Below are positions 35,814 through 44,080 of a stretch of DNA of 64,000 nucleotides, one piece after another. How positions within the stretch are numbered: the first letter of the stretch is position 1; each line of letters starts with the position of its first letter. The notes under the pieces are model-generated. The model worked only from the letters and a program-made list of their open reading frames with translations, was not told the origin of the DNA and searched no databases. The DNA is taken from the NCBI GenBank assembly GCA_029778535.1, contig JAKOQB010000041.1, forward strand, positions 124,001 to 188,000. Reading direction: 5' to 3'. This DNA comes from Pseudomonadota bacterium. Its GTDB lineage: Bacteria > Pseudomonadota > Gammaproteobacteria > Burkholderiales > Burkholderiaceae_F. The position numbers and the translations under genes are program-made.

Positions 35814-38573
35814 ATGTTCACTTCCCATTATCTGCGCGCGGCACTGGTGCCGCGCTCGGTCGCCGTGGTCGGCGCGACCAACCGCAACGACTCGCTGGGC
35901 AAGTACGTATTCGACAACATCGTCGGCGGCGAATTCAAGGGCAACGTCTATCCGGTCAATCCTAAGTACGAGCGGATCGGCACGCACAAGTGCTACCCGA
36001 CGCTGGCCACGCTGCCGGAGGCGCCCGACCTCGCGGTGATCGTCACGCCGGCGCGCACGGTGCCCGACCTGATCGACGATGCCGGCGCGCGCCGCATCCC
36101 CGCGGTGCTGGTGCTGTCGGCGGGATTTGCCGAGGTCGGCGCCGAGGGCAAGCGCCTGCAGGAGCTTGCGCTGGCGCGCGCTCGCGCGCACGCCATCCGC
36201 ATGCTCGGCCCGAACTGCCTCGGCCTGATGCGGCCCGAGATCGGCCTGAACGCGACCTTCGCGCGCACGCCGGCGCGGCCCGGTTCGGTGGCGCTGGTAT
36301 CGCAGTCGGGCGCGGTGGTCGCGGCGCTGCTCGACTACGCGTGGACCGCGGGATTCGGCTTCTCGTCGGTGGTGTCGACCGGCGGCGGCTCCGACGTGGA
36401 GTTCTCCGAGATCCTCGATTTCCTCGCGCTCGACGCGGCCACCCGCAGCATCGTGCTGTACGTGGAGGGCGTGCACGACGCGCGCGCGTTCCTGTCGAGC
36501 GTGCGTGCGGCCGCGAGCATCAAACCGGTCGTGGTGCTGAAGGTCGGCCGCCACATGACCGGCTCGAAGGCGGCGATGAGCCACACCGGCGCGCTGGTCG
36601 GCGACGACGCGGTGTTCGACATGGCGCTGCGGCGCGTCGGCGCGATCCGCGTGACCGCCTACACGCAGATGTACGCGGCGGCGGAAACCCTGGCCGCGGG
36701 CCGGCTGCCTCGCCCGGCGCCGGGCAACCGGCTGGCGATCGTCACCAACGGCGGCGGACCGGGCGTGCTCGCCGCCGACGCGACCGCCGACAACTCGGTC
36801 GCGCTCGCCAAGCTCGCGCCGCAGACGATCGAGGAACTGGACAAGCTGCTGCCGTCGACCTGGTCGCGCGGCAATCCGGTCGACATCATCGGCGACGCGA
36901 CGGCCGAGCGCTTCGCGCAGGCGCTGCAGATCGTGCTCGCCGATCCCGGCAACGACGGCGTGCTGGTGCTGTTCTGCCCGACCATCCGGCTGAAGGCAGA
37001 GGACACCGCGCGCGCGTTGCTGCCGGTGGCACAGGCCTCGGAAAAACCCGTGGTCAGCGCATGGCTCGGCGCCGAGGATGCGGCCAAGGGCCGCGCGGTG
37101 TTCGAGAACGCCGGCATGCCGGCGCTGATCAGCCCCGAACGCGGCGTCGAAGCGTTCGGCTACCTCGCCAAGTACGTGCGCAATCGCGAGCTCCGGCTGC
37201 AGGTGCCGCCGCCGCGCGTCGACGAGTTCCACCTGAATGTCGACGAGGCGCGCCGCATCGTCGAGCGCGCGCTGGTGTCCGGGCGAGCGCTGCTGAACGA
37301 GAAGGAATCAAAGGACCTGATCGCCGCGTTCGGCATCGAGACCGCGACCACGCAGATGGCCAGGTCGGCCGAGGAGGCGGTCGCGCTGGCCGAATCGGTC
37401 GGCTACCCGGTCGCGCTGAAGGTTTTCGCGCACGGCATCACGCACAAGAGCGAAGTCGGCGGCGTGCTGCTGTCGCTCGCCACGCCCACGGACGTGGCGC
37501 AGGGCTTCGAGACGCTGCGCGCGCGCGTGGCCGAGCGCGCGCCGCAGGCCGAGTTCGTCGGTGCGCTGGTGCAGAAGATGATCGTGCGGCCGCACGGGCG
37601 CGAACTGATCGTGGGACTGGCGCGCGATCCGGTGTTCGGCCCGGTGATCTCGTTCGGCATGGGCGGCATCGCGGTCGAGGTGTTCCGCGACTCCGCGGTG
37701 GCGCTGCCGCCGCTGAACCGCTTCCTGGCGCAGGAACTGATCGCGCGCACGCGCGTGGCGAAGATGCTCGACGACTTCCGGGGGCTGCCGGCGGTCGACC
37801 ACGACGCGGTGCTGAACGTGCTGCTGAAGGTATCCGAACTCGCGTGCGAGCTGCCGTGCATCCACGAGCTGGACATCAATCCGCTCTTGGCCGACGAGAA
37901 CGGCGCGGTCGCGCTCGACGCGCGCATCGTGCTCGGCGACGGGCCGCTGGTGCCGGACCCGACCTACTCGCACCTGGCGATCCATCCGTATCCGAAGAAC
38001 CTCGTGCGCGCGACCAAGCTGAAATCGGGCCAGACCGTGCTGCTGCGGCCGATCCGCCCAGAGGATGCGCAGGCGGAGAAGCGCTTCGTGGCGCGGCTGT
38101 CGCAGCGCTCGATGTACATGCGCTTCCACGCGCCGCTGCGCGAACTGACGCTGGAACGGCTGGTCCGCTTCACCACGATCGATTACGACCGCGAGATGGC
38201 GTTCGTCGCGATCGACTCGAGCGCCGAGCAGGAGGAGATCCGCGGCGTGGCGCGCTACACGCGCAACCCGGACGGCACCACGTGCGAATTCGGGGTGGTG
38301 GTCGAGGACGAATGGCAGGGCCGCGGCCTCGGCCACGCGCTGATGAACGCGCTCGAAAGCTGCGCGCGCGAGCGCGGGCTGAGCGAGATCATCGGCTACG
38401 TGCTGAAGGAAAACGAGGAGATGGCGCGGCTGATGCTCGGCCGCACCTATCACGCCGAACGCGACGAGGACGACGCCGGCGTGGTGCGCTTCGTCAAGGA
38501 ATTGCACATGCCGGCCGGCTCCGGCGTACCGCTGTCGAAGGAAGCGGCAAGCACGCTGACGGCGGCGCCGTGA
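35814..38573 (+). CDS. acyl-CoA synthetase (NDP-forming)-GNAT fusion, probable lysine acetyltransferase Pat/PatZ
   Basis: Starting at ATG 35814 (the track start at 35358 is too long) the protein has 919 aa. The N-terminal CoA-binding domain begins LVPRSVAVVGATNRNDSLGKYV, then come ligase domains with the SHTGALVGDD loop holding the catalytic His, an ATP-grasp domain (about residues 490-700, SVGYPVALKVFAHGITHKSEVG) and a GNAT domain (about 740-890, EDEWQGRGLGHALMNALE). The architecture is that of Pat, which acetylates acetyl-CoA synthetase and other enzymes. Salmonella Pat is reported to lack the ligase His; here it is retained, so acyl-CoA synthetase activity is possible too. Confidence 0.9.
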   Translation: MFTSHYLRAALVPRSVAVVGATNRNDSLGKYVFDNIVGGEFKGNVYPVNPKYERIGTHKCYPTLATLPEAPDLAVIVTPARTVPDLIDDAGARRIPAVLVLSAGFAEVGAEGKRLQELALARARAHAIRMLGPNCLGLMRPEIGLNATFARTPARPGSVALVSQSGAVVAALLDYAWTAGFGFSSVVSTGGGSDVEFSEILDFLALDAATRSIVLYVEGVHDARAFLSSVRAAASIKPVVVLKVGRHMTGSKAAMSHTGALVGDDAVFDMALRRVGAIRVTAYTQMYAAAETLAAGRLPRPAPGNRLAIVTNGGGPGVLAADATADNSVALAKLAPQTIEELDKLLPSTWSRGNPVDIIGDATAERFAQALQIVLADPGNDGVLVLFCPTIRLKAEDTARALLPVAQASEKPVVSAWLGAEDAAKGRAVFENAGMPALISPERGVEAFGYLAKYVRNRELRLQVPPPRVDEFHLNVDEARRIVERALVSGRALLNEKESKDLIAAFGIETATTQMARSAEEAVALAESVGYPVALKVFAHGITHKSEVGGVLLSLATPTDVAQGFETLRARVAERAPQAEFVGALVQKMIVRPHGRELIVGLARDPVFGPVISFGMGGIAVEVFRDSAVALPPLNRFLAQELIARTRVAKMLDDFRGLPAVDHDAVLNVLLKVSELACELPCIHELDINPLLADENGAVALDARIVLGDGPLVPDPTYSHLAIHPYPKNLVRATKLKSGQTVLLRPIRPEDAQAEKRFVARLSQRSMYMRFHAPLRELTLERLVRFTTIDYDREMAFVAIDSSAEQEEIRGVARYTRNPDGTTCEFGVVVEDEWQGRGLGHALMNALESCARERGLSEIIGYVLKENEEMARLMLGRTYHAERDEDDAGVVRFVKELHMPAGSGVPLSKEAASTLTAAP

Positions 38574-38618
38574 TGTCGCGCCGATAGAACCCGACGTCTT
38601 TCCTGCGACGTCCGCCGC

Positions 38619-39530
38619 ATGTTGATCCGATCCGTCGCCGGCGCGCTGTGTGCGGCGTGGCTTGCCGCATCGTTCGCCCAGGGCCCGGCCGCCGCCGACA
38701 CCACGGCGCCGCAGCGCGGCTTCATGTGGGAGGCGCGCAAGGGCGAGCGCCGCGTGCTGCTGCTCGGCACGATCCATGTCGGCAGGGCACAGTTCGATTC
38801 GCCCGGCCCGCAGATCCTCGCCCGCCTGCAGCGCGCCGATGTGATCGCGGTCGAGGCCGACGTGTCGGAAGCGGCGCGCGTGGCGCCGATCGTGCAGCGG
38901 CTCGCCTACTACGCCAAGGACGAGCCCGGCCTCGACGCGCGCGCGCCGGCGCTGAAACCGCGGCTGCAGGAGTTCGCCCGCAAGGACGGGCTGTCGGCGG
39001 AGCTGTTCTGGCGCATGAAGCCGTGGATGGTCGCCAACACGCTGGTCGTGATCGAGGCCACACGGCTCGGCTTCAGCCCGGCGTACGCGACCGAGGCGTT
39101 CCTGTTCGACTTCGCGCGCAGGAACGGCAAGCCGATCGTCGAGATCGAGAGCATCGAGGAGCAGTTGCGGCTGTTCGACAGCGCGCCCGAATCAACCCAG
39201 ATCGCGTATCTGAAGCAGGCGCTCGACGCGATCGACAACGGCAGCAGCCAGGACGAGATCACGCGGCTCGCGCGCGCGTGGGACACGCGCGACGGCGCCG
39301 AGATGGAACGCCTGCTCGCCAGGATGCGCGCCGAAAAGGGCGTGGCGGAGCGCTTCGTCGTCGATCGGATCATCGACGGCCGCCATCCGCGCATGGTCGA
39401 CGCGATCGAGCGCTACGCCGCCAGCGGCAGGCTGCACGTGGTCGCCGTCGGCACGCTGCACTACTTCGGGCCGAACGGCCTGCTCGAGCTGCTGAAGCGG
39501 CGCGGCTACGCGATCGACCCGGTTTCCTGA
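38619..39530 (+). CDS. TraB/GumN family protein
   Basis: The 303-aa exported protein has a signal peptide (VAGALCAAWLAASFAQ) and the two metal-site motifs of the TraB/GumN/Tiki fold: VLLLGTIHVGRAQF near the N-terminus and VVAVGTLHYFGPNGLLELLKRRGY at the end. A central EIESIEEQLRLFDS is also typical. Relatives are metal-dependent proteases (Tiki) or of unknown role, so protease activity is possible but unproven. The stop overlaps the next start (TGATG). Confidence 0.88.
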   Translation: MLIRSVAGALCAAWLAASFAQGPAAADTTAPQRGFMWEARKGERRVLLLGTIHVGRAQFDSPGPQILARLQRADVIAVEADVSEAARVAPIVQRLAYYAKDEPGLDARAPALKPRLQEFARKDGLSAELFWRMKPWMVANTLVVIEATRLGFSPAYATEAFLFDFARRNGKPIVEIESIEEQLRLFDSAPESTQIAYLKQALDAIDNGSSQDEITRLARAWDTRDGAEMERLLARMRAEKGVAERFVVDRIIDGRHPRMVDAIERYAASGRLHVVAVGTLHYFGPNGLLELLKRRGYAIDPVS

Positions 39531-40183
39531 TGCGGCTGCAGATCGCCGGCGGCTGGCGCCTGCTCGCGCAGCGCGCCGCCCTCATCGAATCGTCCGCGAG
39601 CCTGGTCGTCGCCGACGCGCACTTCGGCAAGGCCGCCGCGTTCCGCGCGCGCGGCGTGCCGGTGCCGCGCGGCACGACCGGCGACAACCTCGCGCGCCTT
39701 GCCGAACTGATCGAACGCGTGCAGGCGCGCCGGCTGGTGCTGCTCGGCGATCTCTTCCACGCGCGCGAGTCGCACGCGCGGCCGACACTCGACGCGATGC
39801 GCGCGTGGCGCCAGCGGCACGCCGCGCTCGAGATCGTGCTGGTCGAGGGCAATCACGACCGCCACGCCGGTGCGCCGCCGATCGAACTCGGCATCCGCGT
39901 CGAGGCCGAGCCCTGGCGCAGCGACAGCTTCGCGTTCTGCCATCACCCGCAGCGGATCGCGGGCGAGACGGTCGTCGCCGGACATCTGCACCCGTGCGTG
40001 CGCCTGAACGGTCGCGCCGATCAGAGCGTGCGGCTGCCGTGCTTCTGGCTGCGCGACGGACTGGTCGTGCTGCCAGCGTTCGGCGAATTCACCGGCGGTA
40101 CCACGATCGCGCGCGAAGACGGCGACCGCGTGGTCGCGATCGCCGACGACAGGCTGTTCGAGATTCCTAACTGCGCGGCGTGA
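39530..40183 (+). CDS. metallophosphoesterase, PdeM-like
   Basis: The true start is ATG 39530, overlapping the preceding stop; the track frame beginning at 38648 is a run-through. The 217-aa protein has all calcineurin-type metal motifs: VVADAHFGKAAAFRARG, LLGDLFHAR, VEGNHDRH and VVAGHLHP. The AHFGKAAAFRARGVPVPRG pattern is characteristic of PdeM, an endonuclease associated with the LigB/Exo DNA repair cluster. Those partner genes are absent here, so the gene is an orphan. It ends 17 bases inside the convergent dioxygenase gene. Confidence 0.85.
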   Translation: MRLQIAGGWRLLAQRAALIESSASLVVADAHFGKAAAFRARGVPVPRGTTGDNLARLAELIERVQARRLVLLGDLFHARESHARPTLDAMRAWRQRHAALEIVLVEGNHDRHAGAPPIELGIRVEAEPWRSDSFAFCHHPQRIAGETVVAGHLHPCVRLNGRADQSVRLPCFWLRDGLVVLPAFGEFTGGTTIAREDGDRVVAIADDRLFEIPNCAA

Positions 40184-40991
40184 ACACGTAGGCGTCCAGC
40201 GCCAGCACGCCGCTGTCGACGCCGAGGTCGATGCGCTCAACGCTCGGCTGCGGCCCGGCGGCGCCGAAGGCGAACGGCAGCGGCAGGAAGTGCTCGTCGC
40301 TCGGATGCGCGCGCTGTGCATGCGGCGCCTCCTCGGACCAGCGCGCGATGCGGTCGGCATCCTGGTCGCGCAGCGCCGCATCGACCCAGGCGCGGAATTC
40401 GTCCACGTACGGCGCGGTCGCGCCTTCCGTGACGTGCATCCGGTGGCGGCGCGCGAACTCGATCCACTCGCGCAGGTTGTGCGTCATGTGGCCGGAGCCG
40501 ATGATCAGCACGCCTTCGCTCGCCAGCGGCGCGAGTAGCCGGCCGACGCGCAGCGTGTGCGCGGCGGGAAGCTGCGTCTGCAGCGACAGTTGCACCACCG
40601 GCACGTCGGCGTCGGGATACATGTGCCGCAGCGGCACCCAGGCGCCGTGGTCAAGCCCCCGGCAACCGTTGGCGCTTGCCGGGATGCCGGCCGCCTTCAG
40701 CAGTTCGATCGCGCGCTGCGCGACCTCGGGCGCGCCGGGCGCCGGATAGCGCAGCTTATACAGCTCGTCCGGAAAGCCGCCGAAGTCGTGAATCGTTTCC
40801 GGCCGGGTGCTCGTCGTCAGCATCGGCCATTCGCTGTCCCAGTGCGCCGACGCGATCAGCACCGCGCGCGGCTTTCCGATCCGCTCGCCGAGCCGCACCC
40901 AGCCGGCGCCCGCTCGCCCCGCCTGCAGCGCATGCATGGGCGATCCGTGGGAGAGGAAGAGGGTGGCGAGCATCATGCAGAGTCCGATCAT
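40167..40991 (-). CDS. class III extradiol (DODA-type) ring-cleavage dioxygenase
   Basis: This protein of up to 274 aa resembles the 4,5-DOPA dioxygenase/YgiD family. Metal-site and catalytic motifs are FLSHGSPMHAL, LIASAHWDSE, NGCRGLDHGAWVPLRHMYP and IIGSGHMTHNLREW. The initiator may be ATG 40991 or the downstream ATG 40976 (MMLATLFLSHG), which begins nearer to the first strand. It is likely to open an aromatic catechol-like substrate, exact compound unknown. The 3' end overlaps pdeM by 17 bases. Confidence 0.87.
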   Translation of the reverse strand: MIGLCMMLATLFLSHGSPMHALQAGRAGAGWVRLGERIGKPRAVLIASAHWDSEWPMLTTSTRPETIHDFGGFPDELYKLRYPAPGAPEVAQRAIELLKAAGIPASANGCRGLDHGAWVPLRHMYPDADVPVVQLSLQTQLPAAHTLRVGRLLAPLASEGVLIIGSGHMTHNLREWIEFARRHRMHVTEGATAPYVDEFRAWVDAALRDQDADRIARWSEEAPHAQRAHPSDEHFLPLPFAFGAAGPQPSVERIDLGVDSGVLALDAYVFTPRS

Positions 40992-41010
40992 GGCGGTCCC
41001 GCAGGGACCG

Positions 41011-41050
41011 GCCCTCGCCCTCGTGGAGGGAGAGGGTTGGGTGAGGGAGC
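41011..41050. repeat. dispersed intergenic palindromic repeat, second copy
   Basis: CCCTCGCCCTCGTGGAGGGA and the following GAGGGTTGGGTGAGGG match the element at 15622 with scattered changes and can pair internally. It lies in the gap between the dioxygenase start and the GST stop codon. Confidence 0.65.
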
Positions 41051-41083
41051 CGTTGACCTCGGCGAAGCTGTAGGGCTGGCCGG

Positions 41084-41692
41084 TTACTTGGCCAGCCCTT
41101 CAGCCTTCAATGCCTCCTGCACCTTCGGCCGCGCGGCGACGCGCTTCATGTAATCGGCGAGCACCGGCCACTTGGACAGATCGATGCCGGTCCACTGGCA
41201 CCAGTTCACGGTGGTGAACAGATACGCGTCGGCGACGGTGAACTGCCTGCCCATCAGGTAGTCCTTGCCCTTGAGCTCCTGATTGAGCCAGTCGAAGCGG
41301 CCCGCGAGCTTGTCGCGCTGGCGCTGCTTGATGTCGTCGGACGCGGTCGGGTCGAACAGCGGCGAGAACTGCTTGTGGATCTCGGACGTGATGAAGTTGA
41401 GCCACTCCTGCAGCCGATAGCGCTCGAGCGTGCCGTTGGCGGGCGCCAGCCCGCTGGCCGGCGCCTTGTCCGCGAGGTACTGCACGATCGCCGGGCCCTC
41501 GGTCAGCACCTGGCCGTCGTCGAGCTGCAGCGCCGGCACGTAGCCCTTGGCGTTGATCTTGCGGTAGTCGCCGCCGCCTTCCATTTCCTTGGTCTTGGTG
41601 TTGACCTTGACCGGGGTGAAGGCCAAATTGGCTTCGCGCAGCACGATGTGCGGGGACAGCGAGCAGGCGCCGGGGGACATGTAAAGCTTCAT
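41084..41692 (-). CDS. glutathione S-transferase
   Basis: The 202-aa protein has the thioredoxin-like N-terminal domain with MKLYMSPGACSLSPHIVLRE, where the Cys/Ser near residue 10 is the beta-class active site, the glutathione-binding GYVPALQLDDGQVLTEGPAIVQYL, and an all-helical C-terminal domain ending WPVLADYMKRVAARPKVQEAL. It conjugates or transfers glutathione in the cytoplasm. DoxX follows upstream on the same strand; the two share a promoter region with the divergent LysR. Confidence 0.92.
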   Translation of the reverse strand: MKLYMSPGACSLSPHIVLREANLAFTPVKVNTKTKEMEGGGDYRKINAKGYVPALQLDDGQVLTEGPAIVQYLADKAPASGLAPANGTLERYRLQEWLNFITSEIHKQFSPLFDPTASDDIKQRQRDKLAGRFDWLNQELKGKDYLMGRQFTVADAYLFTTVNWCQWTGIDLSKWPVLADYMKRVAARPKVQEALKAEGLAK

Positions 41693-41725
41693 TGCGAAAC
41701 TCCTTTCAGGTCGATACGAAACCGG

Positions 41726-42169
41726 TCAGGCGCGCTGCAGGCGCGACGCGGCGCGTTGGTTGAAGAACTTCGTGCCGAGCGCGTAGGCGCCGTCGCCGAG
41801 CAGCACTTGCGCTACCAGCGCGGCGGTCCAGAACGCCGGGTATTCCCAGCCGCCGCCCTTGGCGCTGAATACCCAGCCGTTGCCGGAGTGCGCCCACAAC
41901 GCGCCGAGCAGGATCGGCACCATCGCCGCGGCCACGTAGCGGCTGCCGACGCCGAGTACGAGCAGCGCGCCGCCGGTGAGTTCCGCGGCGAACACCACGT
42001 ATCCGAGGAAAGGGGGCAGGCCGAGCGAGCCGAAGAACTGCGCGGTGCCGGGCAGCGTGAAGACCAGCAGTTTCAGCATCGCATGCGCGATCAGCGCCAC
42101 GCCGAGCGTGACGCGCAAGACGAAAGTACCCAGGGCGGCCGCTTGGCCGGTGGAAGTCAAAGCATTCAT
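41726..42169 (-). CDS. DoxX family membrane protein
   Basis: The start is the ATG at 42169 after GAGGAGGTAGAC, not the track start (147 aa). Four hydrophobic segments (FVLRVTLGVALIAHAMLKLL, LGYVVFAAELTGGALLVLG, AAAMVPILLGALWAH, FWTAALVAQVLLG) and the GxAxxxHxxxK start identify DoxX. Such proteins are linked to thiol and redox stress, often beside GST or pirin genes. GST lies 33 bases downstream, and the LysR regulator is divergent. Confidence 0.88.
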   Translation of the reverse strand: MNALTSTGQAAALGTFVLRVTLGVALIAHAMLKLLVFTLPGTAQFFGSLGLPPFLGYVVFAAELTGGALLVLGVGSRYVAAAMVPILLGALWAHSGNGWVFSAKGGGWEYPAFWTAALVAQVLLGDGAYALGTKFFNQRAASRLQRA

Positions 42170-42235
42170 GTCTACCTCCTCAGAGCGTTTCGGGACCGGA
42201 GGCGCACATCGGTGCGCCATGGATGCGGACTGTAG

Positions 42236-42256
42236 TTATCCGCGTTTCCGGGATAA
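42236..42256. promoter_or_regulatory. inverted repeat in the doxX-LysR divergent promoter
   Basis: TTATCC-N9-GGATAA is a clean palindrome containing a T-N11-A core, the signature of LysR-type binding. A further GGATAA half lies at 42292. It sits between the divergent starts at 42169 and 42305, where a LysR regulator would autoregulate and control doxX-gst. Confidence 0.6.
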
Positions 42257-42304
42257 ATAGCCTTGGACGCGAAAATCTGTCCCGAAATTCAGGATAATCG
42301 CCGC

Positions 42305-43255
42305 GTGGACCGATTTGCCGCCATGCAGGCCTTCGTCCGGGTCGTCGAGACCGGCAGCTTCGTGCGCGCGGCCGAGCGGATGGGGATATCGACCTCGTCG
42401 CTGTCGCGGCTGGTGGCGGACCTCGAGTCGCACCTGCACGCGCGGTTGCTGAACCGCACGACGCGCAAGCTGTCGCTGACGGAAACGGGGCAGGCGTTCT
42501 ACGAGCGCTGCGTGCAGTTGCTGGCCGATCTGGACGAGGCCGAGTCATTCGCGTCGCGCGCGACCGCGCAGGCGCACGGCACGATCCGGCTCACCTGCCC
42601 GCACAACCTGGCCGCGCAGCCGCTGGCGCCGGCGATCGCGAGCTTCATCGCGCGCCACCCGGCGGTGCGGTTCGACGTCAACGTGTCCGATCGCGTGGTC
42701 GATCTGGTCGAGGAAGGCTTCGACCTCGCGATCCGCGTCGGCGCGGTGCGCGGCGAGCTGCTGGTCGCGCGCAAGCTCGGCGCGACCGAGCTGGTGCTGT
42801 GCGCGGCGCCGTCGTATCTGGCTGCGCACGGCGCGCCGAAGGTGCCGGCCGATCTGGCGCGGCATCAGGTGATGACCTACGCGTATTCGCCGACGCCGCG
42901 CACGTGGCAGTTGCGCGATGCGGACGGCCGGTCGCACGAGGTGCACGTGCAGGGACCGCTGCACGCCAACAGCGGCGAGCTGGCGATCGGCGCCGCGGTG
43001 GCCGGGCTCGGCATCGTCTTCGAACCCGCGGATATGGTCGGGCCCGCACTGGCCGACGGCCGGCTCGTGCGCGTGCTGCCTGGCTATCGCGGGTCGACGC
43101 TGGACATCTGGGCCGTGTATCCGAGCCGCCGCCACCTGTCGGCCAAGGTGCGGCTGTTTGTCGCGCATCTGGCCGAGGTGTTCGCCGCCGCGCCGGCCGC
43201 CTCGGCGTCGGCGTCGCCGCGGCCCCGCCGCGCGGGCGGCCGCAAAGGCGCCTGA
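42305..43255 (+). CDS. LysR family transcriptional regulator
   Basis: The start is GTG 42305 (VDRFAAMQAFVRVVETGSF), which fits the usual LysR N-terminus better than the ATG at 42263 (316 aa). The winged helix (FVRAAERMGISTSSLSRLVADLE) is followed by RTTRKLSLTETGQAFY and a C-terminal effector domain, then a basic Ala/Pro-rich tail. The CrgA/DsdC-like 'LNRTTRKLSLTETG' style is common. It presumably controls the divergent doxX-gst pair; the ligand is unknown. Confidence 0.9.
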   Translation: MDRFAAMQAFVRVVETGSFVRAAERMGISTSSLSRLVADLESHLHARLLNRTTRKLSLTETGQAFYERCVQLLADLDEAESFASRATAQAHGTIRLTCPHNLAAQPLAPAIASFIARHPAVRFDVNVSDRVVDLVEEGFDLAIRVGAVRGELLVARKLGATELVLCAAPSYLAAHGAPKVPADLARHQVMTYAYSPTPRTWQLRDADGRSHEVHVQGPLHANSGELAIGAAVAGLGIVFEPADMVGPALADGRLVRVLPGYRGSTLDIWAVYPSRRHLSAKVRLFVAHLAEVFAAAPAASASASPRPRRAGGRKGA

Positions 43256-43327
43256 CCGCGCCGCACCAATAGACGCGACCCTCTAATCCGTGCCCGCGGC
43301 GGCGCCGGAAGCTGCGCAGGAAATAGT

Positions 43328-43357
43328 ACGATCGTTCGCAATTCAACGAACGATCGT
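43328..43357. promoter_or_regulatory. TetR-type operator upstream of the fatty-acid regulator
   Basis: ACGATCGTTCG and CGAACGATCGT form a perfect 11-base inverted repeat with an eight-base spacer, ending 12 bases before the regulator ATG at 43370. Its position shows autoregulation, and the sequence resembles operators of TetR regulators of fatty-acid breakdown. Confidence 0.82.
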
Positions 43358-43369
43358 TTTCCCGTCGCG

Positions 43370-44068
43370 ATGTCCGTCGCCACCCTGCTGCAGACTCTGG
43401 CCGGCCGCGCCCCGGGCGCGGGCGCGCGCAAGGGCGATTTCACGCGCGCGGCGATTCTCGAAGCGGCGCTGGCGATCGCGCGCCGCGACGGCCTCGAGGG
43501 GCTGACGATCGGCGCGCTGGCCGACCGCATGCGGATGAGCAAGAGCGGCGTGTTCGCGCATTTCGGCGCGCGCGAGGAACTGCAGCTCGCGGTGCTGAAG
43601 GAATACGCGCTGCGCTTCGTCGACGAGGTGCTGCGGCCGGCGGTGCGGAAGCCGCGCGGGTTGCCGCGGCTGGAGGCGATCCTTGCCAACTGGCTGAAGC
43701 TGCTGGCGCGCGAAGTCGAGCAGGGCTGCCTGATGATCGGCGGCGCGAGCGAATACGACGATCGCCCCGGGCCGCTGCAGGACGCGATGGTCGCGATCAT
43801 CGGCGGCTGGCGCGACGAACTCGTGCGCGCGATCGCGGCCGCGAAAGAATCCGGCGACTTGCGCGACGACATCGATCCGCGCCAGTTGGCGTTCGAGATC
43901 TACGGCGTGATGCTCGCGTTCCACCAGTCCGCGCGGCTGCTGCACGCCGGCGACAGCTATAAGCGCGCGCGCGCGGCGCTGGCGCGCGTGCTGAGCGACG
44001 CGCAACCGGCGCGCTGCCCCGCAGTCAAACCCGCACTCACCCGCCGCCCGTCCCGGCGCGGCACGTAG
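43370..44068 (+). CDS. TetR family regulator of the fatty-acid degradation cluster
   Basis: The 232-aa protein has an N-terminal helix-turn-helix (FTRAAILEAALAIARRDGLEG, IGALADRMRMSKSGVFAHFG) and a TetR_C domain with EVEQGCLMIGGASEYDDRPG. This style ('GCLMIGGASEYDDRPGP') matches regulators that accompany acyl-CoA dehydrogenase genes. A perfect operator lies directly upstream. It precedes the acyl-CoA dehydrogenase by 12 bases. The inducer is likely an acyl-CoA, inferred from the genes it heads. Confidence 0.9.
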   Translation: MSVATLLQTLAGRAPGAGARKGDFTRAAILEAALAIARRDGLEGLTIGALADRMRMSKSGVFAHFGAREELQLAVLKEYALRFVDEVLRPAVRKPRGLPRLEAILANWLKLLAREVEQGCLMIGGASEYDDRPGPLQDAMVAIIGGWRDELVRAIAAAKESGDLRDDIDPRQLAFEIYGVMLAFHQSARLLHAGDSYKRARAALARVLSDAQPARCPAVKPALTRRPSRRGT

Positions 44069-44080
44069 CAAGGAGCCCGC

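Noticed and set aside
43328-43357. the 11-bp palindrome as a phage or plasmid attachment site
   Set aside because: No integrase, tRNA or direct repeat is nearby; position just before a TetR gene explains it.
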